A DNA stretch of 64,000 nucleotides, from positions 62,001 through 126,000 of the forward strand of contig JAQTXA010000003.1 of assembly GCA_028689025.1 (NCBI GenBank), in the 5' to 3' direction. Source of the DNA: Aliarcobacter sp. Lineage in GTDB: Bacteria > Campylobacterota > Campylobacteria > Campylobacterales > Arcobacteraceae. Made by a program: the position numbers and the translations under genes. Positions 17,981 through 27,096 of this stretch are shown one piece after another. Numbering within the stretch: the first letter of the stretch is position 1; the number at the start of each line of letters is the position of its first letter. The notes under the pieces were generated by a model. It saw nothing but the letters and a program-made list of their open reading frames with translations, did no database searches and was not told the origin of the DNA.

Positions 17981-18355
17981 TTATTTATTTTCTAAAATTT
18001 CAAAGACCTTATCAGGAATTTTAATTGCTTTATAATCTCTAACATAAACTAATACAACTTCAAAAGAGCAAATAAGTTCTTCATCTCTTAATATATTATG
18101 TTTTAAAATTACTGAACTATTTTTTCTTGTAAGTATTTCTGTTTTAACTTCTAATAAATCTCCAAGAAATGATGTTTGAACAAAATCACATATAATATTT
18201 CTAACTACAAAATGCTCATTGTTCATTTTATCATGAGAATTAAATCCTTGTTGAAAAAATATTTCAGACCTTGCTCGTTCACAGTATTTTATAAAATTTG
18301 CATGATAAACAATTCCAGCTGCATCTGTATCTTCGTAATAAATTCTAACTTTCAT
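17981..18355 (-). CDS. YbgC/4-hydroxybenzoyl-CoA thioesterase family protein
   Basis: A 124-residue single hotdog-domain acyl-CoA thioesterase. The YbgC-type N-terminal active-site motif YYEDTDAAGIVYHANFIKYCERAR is visible, with the catalytic Asp in DTDAAG. YbgC proteins hydrolyse short-chain acyl-CoA. It is the last gene of the long acyl-CoA operon and starts 1 bp after the PaaI-type thioesterase gene, so a role in releasing CoA during short-chain acid metabolism is likely. Confidence 0.9.
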   Translation of the reverse strand: MKVRIYYEDTDAAGIVYHANFIKYCERARSEIFFQQGFNSHDKMNNEHFVVRNIICDFVQTSFLGDLLEVKTEILTRKNSSVILKHNILRDEELICSFEVVLVYVRDYKAIKIPDKVFEILENK

Positions 18356-18356
18356 T

Positions 18357-18788
18357 TTATTCTTCTTTATCTTCTATTACAGCAAGAGTTAATCGAGAGA
18401 TACAAATTAATTTATCTGTTTCTTTATCTTTAATTTTTATATCCCAAACTTGTGTAGTTCTACCAATATGAATAGCTGATGCAATACCAACAACTACTCC
18501 TTTACTAATACCTCTTAAATGATTCGCATTTATATCTAGTCCAACTGCTGTATATCCAGCTTTAGAAGCAATGATTCCTGCAATACTTCCCAATGTTTCA
18601 GCAAATAAAACAGAAGCTCCACCATGTAAAATGCCATGAACTTGATGGGTTCTTGAATCAACTGGCATTTCACCTTCTAAAGTATTATCATCTACTTTTG
18701 TGATTTTAATACCTAAGGTTTCAATCGCTGTATTTTTACATTTATCATTAAGTGATTCAATTGTAAAAGTTTTTTTCCAAATACTCAT
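18357..18788 (-). CDS. PaaI-type hotdog thioesterase
   Basis: A 143-residue hotdog thioesterase of the PaaI/YdiI group, with the characteristic HQVHGILHGGASVLFAETLGS stretch (HGG near residue 56) and a downstream VGLDINANHLR strand. It probably hydrolyses acyl-CoA intermediates that would otherwise trap CoA. It sits between hbd and a YbgC-type gene in the same operon. The precise substrate cannot be read from sequence. Confidence 0.88.
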   Translation of the reverse strand: MSIWKKTFTIESLNDKCKNTAIETLGIKITKVDDNTLEGEMPVDSRTHQVHGILHGGASVLFAETLGSIAGIIASKAGYTAVGLDINANHLRGISKGVVVGIASAIHIGRTTQVWDIKIKDKETDKLICISRLTLAVIEDKEE

Positions 18789-18821
18789 AGTAATTCTCCA
18801 AATAAAATGATTTAAATATTT

Positions 18822-19697
18822 TTATCTAGTAGGAACAGGTTTACCACCTGAATAATCATAGAAACCTTTTCCAGATTTTACTCCATACCATCCAGCTTCT
18901 ACATATTTAACTAATAACGGACAAGGACTATATTTTGGGTTTCCAAATCCTTCATGTAAAACATTTAAAATTGCAAGACATGTATCTAGTCCCACGAAAT
19001 CTGCTAATTCTAAAGGTCCCATTGGATGTCCCATTCCAAGTTTCATAGAAGTATCTATTGATTTAATATCACCAACACCTTCATATAAAGCATAAATTGC
19101 TTCATTTATCATAGGTAATAATATACGATTTGCAATAAAGGCAGGGAAGTCTTCTGCCGTTGCAATAGTTTTACCTAAAGATAATGCAAATTGTTTTGTA
19201 GTTTCAAGCATTTCATCACTAGTAGCAATTCCTGGGATAATTTCTACCAATTTCATTACTGGAACTGGATTCATAAAATGTAATCCGATAAATTTTTCAG
19301 GTCTATCTGTTGCTGCAGCTAATTTAGTAATTGATAAACTAGAAGTATTTGTTGATAAAAGACAATCTTTTTTAATATGTTCTAAAATACCTTTAAATAT
19401 TTTAACTTTTAAATCAAAATTCTCAGTTGCTGCTTCGATAATTAAATCTGCATTTTCAAGTGCTTTAGAATCAGTATTTGTAGAAATATTTCCTAATGCT
19501 TTGTCCATTTCTTCTTGAGAAATTTTTTCTCTTTGAACTTGTCTTCTAAGATTTTTTTCTATAGTTTCAAGAGCTTTTGTTAATGCTGTTTCAGCAATAT
19601 CAATTAAAACTACTTTATATCCAGCTAAAGCACTCACATGAGCAATACCATTTCCCATTTGACCTGAACCAATGATTCCTACTTCTTTTATTTTCAT
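18822..19697 (-). CDS. hbd: 3-hydroxybutyryl-CoA dehydrogenase
   Basis: A 291-residue NAD-dependent 3-hydroxyacyl-CoA dehydrogenase (about 280-290 typical). Seen: the dinucleotide-binding GIIGSGQMGNGIAHVSALAG at the N-terminus, the active-site region GLHFMNPVPVMKLVEII (His of the catalytic pair near residue 139) and the C-terminal domain GPLELADFVGLDTCL. It oxidises (S)-3-hydroxybutyryl-CoA to acetoacetyl-CoA, feeding the thiolase at 15226. It lies in the acd-etf operon. Confidence 0.95.
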   Translation of the reverse strand: MKIKEVGIIGSGQMGNGIAHVSALAGYKVVLIDIAETALTKALETIEKNLRRQVQREKISQEEMDKALGNISTNTDSKALENADLIIEAATENFDLKVKIFKGILEHIKKDCLLSTNTSSLSITKLAAATDRPEKFIGLHFMNPVPVMKLVEIIPGIATSDEMLETTKQFALSLGKTIATAEDFPAFIANRILLPMINEAIYALYEGVGDIKSIDTSMKLGMGHPMGPLELADFVGLDTCLAILNVLHEGFGNPKYSPCPLLVKYVEAGWYGVKSGKGFYDYSGGKPVPTR

Positions 19698-19708
19698 TAT
19701 CTCTCCTT

Positions 19709-20359
19709 TTAAACTTTTTTATTATTTTTTAATAGCCAAACTTTTTCACATCCATTTGATTTTCTTTTTAATCCACTTGGAAGATTTTCATTTTTTTCAA
19801 GTAAAACTAATGAATAAATATCAAAATAATATTCTTCTACTTCAAGGCTATCCACACAAAAAGGTGGACCTTTCATTGTATTTTGATCATATTCATAAGT
19901 TAGCAGTAGTTGAGAAACGCCACTTGTAATACTTAATAAGTGTGCTGAATATCTTTTTCTCATATCTTGAGGTAGAGCAACAAGAGCTGCTCTATCATAA
20001 ATTAAATCAACCTTCCCCAAAAGACTTTTAGATAGATTGAAAAAATCTCCTACTAATACTTCTATATTTTCATGTTTATAAATTATAAAGTCACTTGTTT
20101 TTAAAATTGTTGGTTCTATTTTTAACTCAATAAATAGACTTTTAATGGCCAATTCATTTAATTCAACACCTACAATTTTGTAGTTTCTAGCCAATAACCA
20201 CTCAATATCTAATGTTTTTCCACATAAAGGAATAAAGATTCTTTTTTGTTTTTCTAAAGATAACTCTGAAAAATATTTTATAAGCATAGGATTAACTTCA
20301 TTCATATGAAAAGCTATTTCCTTCTTTTCCCATCTCTCATTCCAAAAATCTTTATCCAA
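19709..20359 (-). CDS. Thiopurine S-methyltransferase (TPMT)-like SAM-dependent methyltransferase
   Basis: A 216-residue protein of the TPMT family: N-terminal FWNERWEKKEIAFHMNEVNP, then IFIPLCGKTLDIEWLL (SAM motif I) and VGVELNELAI (motif II). Bacterial members methylate thiols or chalcogen compounds (for example tellurite and selenite). Its place between etfA and hbd is unexpected; it is co-directional with gaps of only 24 and 11 bp, so it is co-transcribed with acyl-CoA genes. Its role there is unknown. Confidence 0.85.
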   Translation of the reverse strand: MDKDFWNERWEKKEIAFHMNEVNPMLIKYFSELSLEKQKRIFIPLCGKTLDIEWLLARNYKIVGVELNELAIKSLFIELKIEPTILKTSDFIIYKHENIEVLVGDFFNLSKSLLGKVDLIYDRAALVALPQDMRKRYSAHLLSITSGVSQLLLTYEYDQNTMKGPPFCVDSLEVEEYYFDIYSLVLLEKNENLPSGLKRKSNGCEKVWLLKNNKKV

Positions 20360-20383
20360 AGTATCAACCTTTTATTAAACTTT

Positions 20384-21292
20384 TTATAATTTATTTGTTA
20401 GAGCAGGTACAAATTGAAGTACATCTGCAACTATTAAAACATCAGCTATTTCACCAATTGGTGCATCTTTATCTGTATTTATAGCAACTATAAATTCAGA
20501 TTTTTTCATACCTGCAAGATGTTGGATTGCTCCTGAAACTCCACAAGCTATATATAATTTTGGAGATACTGTTTGTCCAGTAGTTCCAACTTGATGACTA
20601 TGATCAACCCACTCATTATCTGCAACTGGACGACTAGCACCTAATTCTCCACCTAATTTTGTAGCTAGTGCTTGAATGATAGGAATGTTGTCTTTTTTAC
20701 CAACCCCTCTACCAGCTGTAACGATAATATCTGCCTTTGTTAAATCTAAACCTTTTGCTTCAGCTTCTTCATAACTTACAAATTCTACATTTGAAGCCCC
20801 TAAAGGAGTAATATTCTCAACACTTACAGAACCGTTTGGTTCTTCTAAAGGAGAAAATGCACCCGCTTGAATAGTTATTACAGTTTTATTAGTTTTTGCT
20901 TTTAATTCTCTTCTTAATTTTGAGTTACAAGAAGGAACTATAAAAGAACCATCTTTAAAATCAATTACTTCTGTAAATTGTGCAGCTTTTAAAGCAGTTG
21001 CAACTCTTGGAGCTAAATCCCAACCAAAAGAAGAGTGAATAAATACAATTACATCTGGATTTTCTTTTTCAACTACATCTAAAATCATTTGTTTATGTAC
21101 GTTTGGATTATATTCTCCAACATCATTTGCATTAGCTAAATATAGTTTTCCATCAAATTTTGGTAGATCAGATTCATAACCTGAGGCAACCATTACTTTG
21201 TCAGCTCCTAATTTATTTGCAAATCCAACTAAATCATAAGTTACGTTTAATAACTTCTTTTCTTGATATTCACCAACTAATAATAATTTCAT
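20384..21292 (-). CDS. etfA: Electron transfer flavoprotein, alpha subunit
   Basis: A 302-residue EtfA. The C-terminal FAD-binding domain shows the family pattern GASRPVADNEWV, HQVGTTGQTVSPKLYIACGVSGAIQHLAG. With EtfB it takes electrons from the acyl-CoA dehydrogenase encoded upstream. It follows etfB by 14 bp. Confidence 0.96.
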   Translation of the reverse strand: MKLLLVGEYQEKKLLNVTYDLVGFANKLGADKVMVASGYESDLPKFDGKLYLANANDVGEYNPNVHKQMILDVVEKENPDVIVFIHSSFGWDLAPRVATALKAAQFTEVIDFKDGSFIVPSCNSKLRRELKAKTNKTVITIQAGAFSPLEEPNGSVSVENITPLGASNVEFVSYEEAEAKGLDLTKADIIVTAGRGVGKKDNIPIIQALATKLGGELGASRPVADNEWVDHSHQVGTTGQTVSPKLYIACGVSGAIQHLAGMKKSEFIVAINTDKDAPIGEIADVLIVADVLQFVPALTNKL

Positions 21293-21306
21293 AATTACTC
21301 CTTTTT

Positions 21307-22074
21307 TTAAAGAACTGATGTCTTTTCTTTTAATATTCCGATTAATTTATCAACAAGTTCTGACACATCACCTTCTAAAACAAGGCTTCCAGCACTTTTT
21401 TGTGGATGGTAAAAATTAACAGTTTCATAAGAACTATCAACCGTAAAAAGATCCAAAGAAGGAATTGTAAGTAACTCTTTTTTCTTAGCTTTCATAATAT
21501 TTGGCAAAGTAGGGTATCTTGGAGTATTTAATCCTAATTGACAAGTTAAAACAACTGGTGTTGAAACCTTAACTACAGATTTCAATCCACCTTCAAGTTC
21601 TCTTTTAACAGTAATTCCATCTTTATACTCAAAATCTGCAATTGTCGAAACACAAGACATATTTAGTAATTCAGAAAGGATAATTCCCACTTGACCAGAA
21701 CCTCTATCTTGAGACTGCATACCAGTAAATACAATATCAAAACCTTTATCTTTAGCAAAGTCTGATATTAAATTTGCAATTTGAAAAGGCTCTTTTAAAG
21801 AAGATTGCTCATCTTCAATATGAACAGCATCATCACAACCCATTGCTAATGCTTTTTTTAAAGCCTCTTTTACCCTTGCTGGTCCAACACTTAAAACTGT
21901 AATATCTACATTATTTAATTGCTCTTTTAATTGAACTGCTTGCTCAATTGCATACTCATCGTACTCATTTATACGATATGCTAAATCATTTTCATCAAAC
22001 CAAGTTCCATTAGCATTTATTTTAAATTTTGATTCCATATCTGGAACTTGTTTAATACATACAAGTACTTTCAT
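21307..22074 (-). CDS. etfB: Electron transfer flavoprotein, beta subunit
   Basis: A 255-residue EtfB with the usual start MKVLVCIKQVPD, the AMP-binding region (TGMQSQDRGSGQVG near residue 120) and the RELEGGLKSVVKV segment. It pairs with EtfA, and the gene follows a membrane Fe-S oxidoreductase gene by 12 bp. The order Fe-S protein-etfB-etfA behind acd fits electron flow from acyl-CoA to quinone. Confidence 0.96.
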   Translation of the reverse strand: MKVLVCIKQVPDMESKFKINANGTWFDENDLAYRINEYDEYAIEQAVQLKEQLNNVDITVLSVGPARVKEALKKALAMGCDDAVHIEDEQSSLKEPFQIANLISDFAKDKGFDIVFTGMQSQDRGSGQVGIILSELLNMSCVSTIADFEYKDGITVKRELEGGLKSVVKVSTPVVLTCQLGLNTPRYPTLPNIMKAKKKELLTIPSLDLFTVDSSYETVNFYHPQKSAGSLVLEGDVSELVDKLIGILKEKTSVL

Positions 22075-22086
22075 ATTTTTATCCTT

Positions 22087-24096
22087 TTACGATTTTTTAA
22101 GTCTTTCAACAATTATTTCTGATAAATCTTTTACTACTAAGCTATCTTCACAATCAGCCATTTTTATCCCATCTTCAAACATTGTAAGACAGAATGGACA
22201 ATTTGAAATCAAAGTAGGGGCACCTGTTTCTTGAGCCATATTAACCCTTGCAATATTTATCTTAGTTCCAAGATGTTCTTCTGCAAGAATTCTTCCTCCT
22301 CCAGCACCACAACAAGAAGTATTTTTTCTACTCTTATCCATTTCTATAATATTTGCACCCGCTGCATTTAAAAGAGATCTTGGTTGATCATCTATATCAT
22401 TGTGTCTTACTAAATAACAAGAGTCATGATATGTACAATCAAATGCTTCTTCTTTCATTGGAATTCGATTCTCTTTTTCCAATCTATCAAGGAAAATAGT
22501 ATAGTGTTCAACTTGTGTTTCAAAACCTAAATCCCTATAATCTTTGTTTAGTGTATTAAAACAGTGAGGACATGTTGTTACAATTTTAAGAACATTATAT
22601 TTTCCTAAATTCTCAATATTTTCTTTTGCTAATTCTTGATATAAATATTCATTACCCATCTTACGAATAGGCTCTCCACAACATTTTTCTTCTTTTCCTA
22701 AAATACCAACTTTGATTCCTGAGGCATTACATATTTCAACAAAGTTCTTTGCAATCTTTTGATTTCTTGCATCAAAAGAAGCATAACATCCAACATAATA
22801 AAGAACATCAACAGGATTTTTCACTATTTCATAAGTATCACTCATGATAACTACATCAAGTCCTATGGCCCAGTCTCCTCTTGAAGCCATTGCTAATCCC
22901 ATTGGGTTACCATTTACCTCAACATTATCCATAGCTTGCATAACCTCATCACCTGCAAACTCACCTTCCATAAGAACAAGATTTCTTCTAAAATCAATGA
23001 TTTTATTTACATGTTCATTATTAGCAGGACAAATATCTTCACAAGCTCTACAAGTTGTACAAGACCAAATAGAGTCTCGTCCAATATCATCAATTAAATT
23101 TATACTTGGATCATTAAATGCAGCATTTCCAATTCTGTTTATTACACTCATTGGAGACAGTGGTTTTCCTGTTGCATTAGCAGGACAGATATCTTGACAA
23201 CGACTACAATTAATACAAGCATCTGCATCAAATATATCTTTCCATGTAAAATCTGTTACTTTTGAAACACCAAAACTCTCTATAGTTTCGTCTTCCATAT
23301 TCAAAGTTACAAGTTTTCCGGTAGGTCCATTATCTTTAAATACATAATTAGCTGTTATTGTAAACATATGTCTTAATTTTGTAAGAGGTATTACAATAAA
23401 AAAAGCTAAAACTATAAATAGATGCACCCACCAGATTATTTTATGAGAAAGAAGAAGAACTCCATCACTAACTTGCGAAAGCATATTTGCGATAACCATA
23501 CCAACTGGTGAAAAAATCATCCATTCAGGATTAGTTTTTAATTCAGTAGCAGCCATTCTTACACCTTCAATTAAAAATCCTGTAATAAGAATTGCAAATA
23601 AAAGAACATGAATAATAGTATCCTCTTTCGAAGTTACTAAACTTTTAGGTTTAAACACAAATCTTCTTATGAATAACCCACCTAACATAATAATTCCAAC
23701 TAAACCTGCAATATCTAAAGAAAATGAATATATTTTGTAAAAGTCACCTTTTAAAAATACATAATCAAAAAATAAATTTGTAATATCAGCTTGAACGAAA
23801 ACTAAAAATGTCCCTATAAATAAAATAGTAAATGACCAAAAAAACATACTATGTGCAATACCTGGACGACTTCTTCTTCTAACTTTAATCTGTCCTGCCA
23901 TATTAGTTAGCATATATTTAATTCTTTCAGCAAGATTATCTGTTCTATTTAAAGGTTTCCCTAATTGGTATACTTTATATCTTTTGTAAAAAAGATATAC
24001 AACATATCCCATAGCTAAAAAAGTAAAGAAGTACATAAGTGCGATTGTTGTTAAACTATTTCCAACATTCCAATATATTTCTCTAGATATTTCCAT
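22087..24096 (-). CDS. Membrane-bound (Fe-S) oxidoreductase, ETF:(methyl)menaquinone oxidoreductase type
   Basis: A 669-residue fusion. The N-terminal half is a membrane domain with several helices, like the nitrate reductase gamma/cytochrome b subunit; it is followed by two 4Fe-4S motifs (CINCSRCQDICPAN and CTTCRACEDICPAN) and two CCG cysteine-rich domains (CCGEPIRKMG, CCGAGGGRI). Proteins of this architecture next to etfBA are known in fatty-acid oxidisers as the ETF:methylmenaquinone oxidoreductase (EMO). I infer that it passes ETF electrons to menaquinone here. ATG at 24096 is preferred over GTG at 24108 because GGAGAG lies 5 bp before it. Confidence 0.9.
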   Translation of the reverse strand: MEISREIYWNVGNSLTTIALMYFFTFLAMGYVVYLFYKRYKVYQLGKPLNRTDNLAERIKYMLTNMAGQIKVRRRSRPGIAHSMFFWSFTILFIGTFLVFVQADITNLFFDYVFLKGDFYKIYSFSLDIAGLVGIIMLGGLFIRRFVFKPKSLVTSKEDTIIHVLLFAILITGFLIEGVRMAATELKTNPEWMIFSPVGMVIANMLSQVSDGVLLLSHKIIWWVHLFIVLAFFIVIPLTKLRHMFTITANYVFKDNGPTGKLVTLNMEDETIESFGVSKVTDFTWKDIFDADACINCSRCQDICPANATGKPLSPMSVINRIGNAAFNDPSINLIDDIGRDSIWSCTTCRACEDICPANNEHVNKIIDFRRNLVLMEGEFAGDEVMQAMDNVEVNGNPMGLAMASRGDWAIGLDVVIMSDTYEIVKNPVDVLYYVGCYASFDARNQKIAKNFVEICNASGIKVGILGKEEKCCGEPIRKMGNEYLYQELAKENIENLGKYNVLKIVTTCPHCFNTLNKDYRDLGFETQVEHYTIFLDRLEKENRIPMKEEAFDCTYHDSCYLVRHNDIDDQPRSLLNAAGANIIEMDKSRKNTSCCGAGGGRILAEEHLGTKINIARVNMAQETGAPTLISNCPFCLTMFEDGIKMADCEDSLVVKDLSEIIVERLKKS

Positions 24097-24135
24097 AATA
24101 CTCTCCACATAAATCTAAAATCAAATCTCTAATAA

Positions 24136-24165
24136 TTTAGGAGTAAAAATATTTTTACTCCTAAA
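24136..24165. terminator. Perfect 15-bp hairpin between acyl-CoA dehydrogenase and Fe-S oxidoreductase genes
   Basis: TTTAGGAGTAAAAAT is followed directly by its exact reverse complement, 5 bp after the acd stop on the minus strand. No T run follows. It may be a partial attenuator or a 3'-end stabiliser that raises acd mRNA relative to the downstream etf genes. Confidence 0.5.
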
Positions 24166-24170
24166 AAGAT

Positions 24171-25310
24171 TTATTTAATCAGCATCTTACCTATGATAAC
24201 TCTTTGAATTTCACTAGTACCTTCATAAATCTCTGTAATTTTTGCATCCCTATACATTCTTTCCACTTCATATTCACAAATAAATCCATATCCACCATGA
24301 ACTTGAATAGCATCTTTTGTTACAAAAGTAGCCGTTTCAGAAGCTGAAAGTTTAGCCATCGCTGATTCCATAATATATGGTTTATTGTTTTCTTTTAACC
24401 ACACAGCTTTATATATCATCAGCTTACTTTGTTCAATTCTAACTTTCATCTCTGCTAGTTTCATAGATACTGCTTGAAAAGCTGAAAGAGGTTTACCAAA
24501 TTGTTTTCTCTCTTGTGTATAATCAACTGATCTTTCAAATGCACCTTGTGCGATACCTAACGCTTGTGCACCAATACTGATTCTTCCAGCATTTAGTGTT
24601 TCCATTGCTATTTTGAAACCATCACCTTCTTTTCCTAACATATTTTCTTTAGGAACTACTACACCATCAAGACCAAAAGCAGTTGTATAACTTCCTCTGA
24701 TTCCCATTTTTACTTCATTTTTTATAACTTCAACACCAGGAGTTGATAAATCAACGATAAACGCAGATAGACCTTTATGACCTAATGTTTTATCTTTTGT
24801 AGCAATTACAATACCTGTACCTTTATATGCACCATTTGTTATAAATATTTTAGAACCTGTTATTACATAACAATCATCTTTTTCAACATATTTAGTATCA
24901 ATATTTGCAACATCACTTCCAGCATTTGGTTCAGTTTGTAAGAAACATCCGATTTTTTCTCCACTTGCAAGTGCTGGAAGAAACTTTTTCTTTTGTTCTT
25001 CTGTTCCATAAGATAAAATTGGACCACAACATAAAGAAGTGTGAGCAGCAATTAAAACTCCAGATGAAGCACAAGCTTTTGATACTTCTTCAACAGTTAA
25101 TATATAAGAGAAATAGTCCATTCCAGCTCCACCATACTCTTCTGGAATATATGTACCCATAAATCCTAAATCGCTCATTTGAGAAACTAAAGATTGTGGA
25201 ATTTCATGTTTTTCATCAATTTCCATTGCAATAGGTTTTATCTCATTATCAACAAAATCTTTTATACTGTCTATCAAAACTTTGTGATCTTCACTTAATT
25301 CAAAATTCAT
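24171..25310 (-). CDS. Acyl-CoA dehydrogenase (short-chain/butyryl-CoA type)
   Basis: A 379-residue acyl-CoA dehydrogenase, the normal length for short-chain enzymes. Seen: the FAD/substrate loop FLQTEPNAGSDVANI, the RISIGAQALGIAQGAFE helix, the C-terminal QVHGGYGFICEYEVERMYRD and the catalytic base Glu363 in IYEGTSEIQ. The neighbours (hbd, thiolase, atoDA, etfAB) suggest butyryl-CoA to crotonyl-CoA as the reaction, though acyl length is inferred. First gene of an eight-gene operon running to 17981. Confidence 0.95.
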   Translation of the reverse strand: MNFELSEDHKVLIDSIKDFVDNEIKPIAMEIDEKHEIPQSLVSQMSDLGFMGTYIPEEYGGAGMDYFSYILTVEEVSKACASSGVLIAAHTSLCCGPILSYGTEEQKKKFLPALASGEKIGCFLQTEPNAGSDVANIDTKYVEKDDCYVITGSKIFITNGAYKGTGIVIATKDKTLGHKGLSAFIVDLSTPGVEVIKNEVKMGIRGSYTTAFGLDGVVVPKENMLGKEGDGFKIAMETLNAGRISIGAQALGIAQGAFERSVDYTQERKQFGKPLSAFQAVSMKLAEMKVRIEQSKLMIYKAVWLKENNKPYIMESAMAKLSASETATFVTKDAIQVHGGYGFICEYEVERMYRDAKITEIYEGTSEIQRVIIGKMLIK

Positions 25311-25342
25311 AATTATTCTCCTTGATTCGTTTAATATAAGGC

Positions 25343-25375
25343 AGTATATTTAGAAAAAATGACAATTTAATGATA
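25343..25375 (-). promoter_or_regulatory. Tandem-repeat activator site and promoter of the acd-etf-hbd operon
   Basis: Minus strand: TATCAT (25375-25370), 5 bp, TGTCAT (25364-25359), 10 bp, -10 TATACT (25348-25343). Over about 25 bp it is nearly identical to the site before the NCS2-like permease at 26990. Confidence 0.72.
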
Positions 25376-25475
25376 TTGGAAACAAGAAAATAGAAATAAA
25401 TTAAAAGTAATTAATAATCTAATAACTAATTATTAAAAGTATAAATAATAGATTTTATTTTAAGAAAAGTAGGAT

Positions 25476-25501
25476 AACTAGCCCTTAAAATAGGGCTAGT
25501 T
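25476..25501 (-). terminator. Terminator of the NCS2-like permease gene
   Basis: AACTAGCCCT, a 6-base loop and AGGGCTAGTT form a 10-bp GC-containing stem about 20 bp beyond the permease stop. It separates that gene from the acd promoter. Confidence 0.7.
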
Positions 25502-25519
25502 CTTTGTATAAAAAAGTAA

Positions 25520-26920
25520 TTAAGATTTAGTAGGCACTGGGGTTTCGTTATCATTACCCATTAAAATACTACTTTCATCATGCTTCCCTAATAGTTTTGG
25601 TCTTTCAAGTAAGAAATACAATACAAATCCAATAGCAACTGCATACAAAGTTGATTTAGGATCTGGCATAGATAAGGTAATTGCAACAATTCCAGCAACT
25701 CCTCTTTCTGTGGAATTTTTAAGTTGTTCTACACCAACTAAAATGCAAATATATGCAGTAAGAATCAATGTAAGGGATAAAGCTATCGGCAATACTGGTT
25801 TAAAAAATGTCACTAAAGGCAACATAAATAAAGCTAACATTCCACTTATCCAAAATGTTCCTCCACCACTGTAAATAGAGTCCATTGATTTTCTTCCCAT
25901 TGCATAACGTTCTGCCAATGTAGCATGAGCAGCAGTCCATAAAGGTCCTGCAAGTCCAGGCCACGGTGCAAATAAAGAATGCAATGCATTTCTAATAGCT
26001 GTAACTAAATGTACTCTATCAACATTTTCTTCAATTAATTCATCTGTACGAATATCATCAGCTCTTTTAACTAAAGTAAAACCAATAATAATATCTCCAA
26101 AAGCAATTACATATGCAATTAATGCAGTAGGAATAGCTAATAAAAATATATCCCAAGTAGGTAAACCCGTAGAAAATATCAAATAATCCCACATTAAAGA
26201 AAAATCAGGCTGCGTAATTCCAAATTTAATATCAGGTAAACTATATTCCCCCACACTCCAGCCAACAATCATAGCGATAATCATCCCTGATACCAAACCA
26301 AAATTTGCTATTTGTTTTGCAAAAGCATTATTTTGAATAACATTTTTAAATGATAATGAGAATAATACATATGCTGAAACTAAAGAACCTATAATAATTG
26401 AGATAGGAGTAATATCAATACGACCACCAACTTTTAATTCACCCATTAATGCAGCAATTCCTGCCCCAATAATTACACCAGATTTTAATGAATTTGGTAT
26501 TGAATCAACTAATTTAGAACCAAGTCTTGTAATTCCTAAAAATAAGAAAATTAATGTTACTTCAATCTGTAAAGCAAACATTGCTTTAATAGCTTCAGGA
26601 CCTGGTTCAAAACCTTTTAAATAAAGCAATACTACAGGTATTGCAGGAGTAATCCAGCCAGGAACTAACGGAACGCCAAGTATTGCTGGTAACAAATATC
26701 CAATTCCTGCAATAAAACAAAATGCTAATGCAGCTTCATAGGGCATACCAAGATATTTTTCCAATAATGGAATCATTGCTAAACCAACAACAAACATAAA
26801 AAATCCCTGCATCATTTCAGGTAACTCCCAACGGTAATGGATAAATGGAAGTCGTACTTTAAATGGACCTAATGGCCAAAAAGGGTGTTCTTCTCCGTGT
26901 GCTCTCTTATTAAATTGCAT
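25520..26920 (-). CDS. NCS2/SLC23-like membrane permease
   Basis: A 466-residue polytopic membrane protein with about 12-14 hydrophobic segments. It resembles the nucleobase/ascorbate (NCS2, SLC23) or related carboxylate permeases, with repeated glycine-rich helices (for example SGVIIGAGIAALMGELKVGG) and an acidic QIEVTLIF helix. The short hydrophilic N-terminus has an unusual HPFWPLGPFKVRLPF segment. It shares an almost identical promoter with the acyl-CoA dehydrogenase operon, so import of a short-chain carboxylate is more likely than a purine; this is inference. A short upstream reading frame overlaps its start. Confidence 0.75.
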   Translation of the reverse strand: MQFNKRAHGEEHPFWPLGPFKVRLPFIHYRWELPEMMQGFFMFVVGLAMIPLLEKYLGMPYEAALAFCFIAGIGYLLPAILGVPLVPGWITPAIPVVLLYLKGFEPGPEAIKAMFALQIEVTLIFLFLGITRLGSKLVDSIPNSLKSGVIIGAGIAALMGELKVGGRIDITPISIIIGSLVSAYVLFSLSFKNVIQNNAFAKQIANFGLVSGMIIAMIVGWSVGEYSLPDIKFGITQPDFSLMWDYLIFSTGLPTWDIFLLAIPTALIAYVIAFGDIIIGFTLVKRADDIRTDELIEENVDRVHLVTAIRNALHSLFAPWPGLAGPLWTAAHATLAERYAMGRKSMDSIYSGGGTFWISGMLALFMLPLVTFFKPVLPIALSLTLILTAYICILVGVEQLKNSTERGVAGIVAITLSMPDPKSTLYAVAIGFVLYFLLERPKLLGKHDESSILMGNDNETPVPTKS

Positions 26921-26963
26921 AAGAAATCCTTTCTATAACTTTAGATTTTAAATTAATAATCAT
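26910..26963 (-). CDS. 17-codon upstream reading frame overlapping the permease start
   Basis: An ATG at 26963 with AAGGAGAGAT just upstream (the better Shine-Dalgarno of the leader) opens a 17-residue frame (MIINLKSKVIERISYAI) that ends 8 bp past the permease start codon. The permease itself has AAAGGA. The arrangement suggests translational coupling or a leader peptide. No homologue is recognised and it could be coincidental in AT-rich DNA. Confidence 0.35.
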   Translation of the reverse strand: MIINLKSKVIERISYAI

Positions 26964-26989
26964 CTTATCTCTCCTTATTAATTTGAAAA

Positions 26990-27022
26990 AGTATATTTAT
27001 AAAACATGACAATTTAATGATA
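26990..27022 (-). promoter_or_regulatory. Tandem-repeat activator site and promoter of the NCS2-like permease
   Basis: Minus strand: TATCAT (27022-27017), 5 bp, TGTCAT (27011-27006), 10 bp, -10 TATACT (26995-26990), giving a leader of about 60 nt. Confidence 0.72.
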
Positions 27023-27096
27023 TTGAATTGCTAAATAGTTGAAATTTTAAAGGAATATAAAACTTAGTAGGAAGACGATTTATAGGGAGGGGAAGA

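Noticed and set aside
25359..25375. TTGTCA read as a sigma-70 -35 box
   Set aside because: The distance to the -10 box is only 11 bp, far too short for a -35/-10 pair; the hexamer repeats explain it better.
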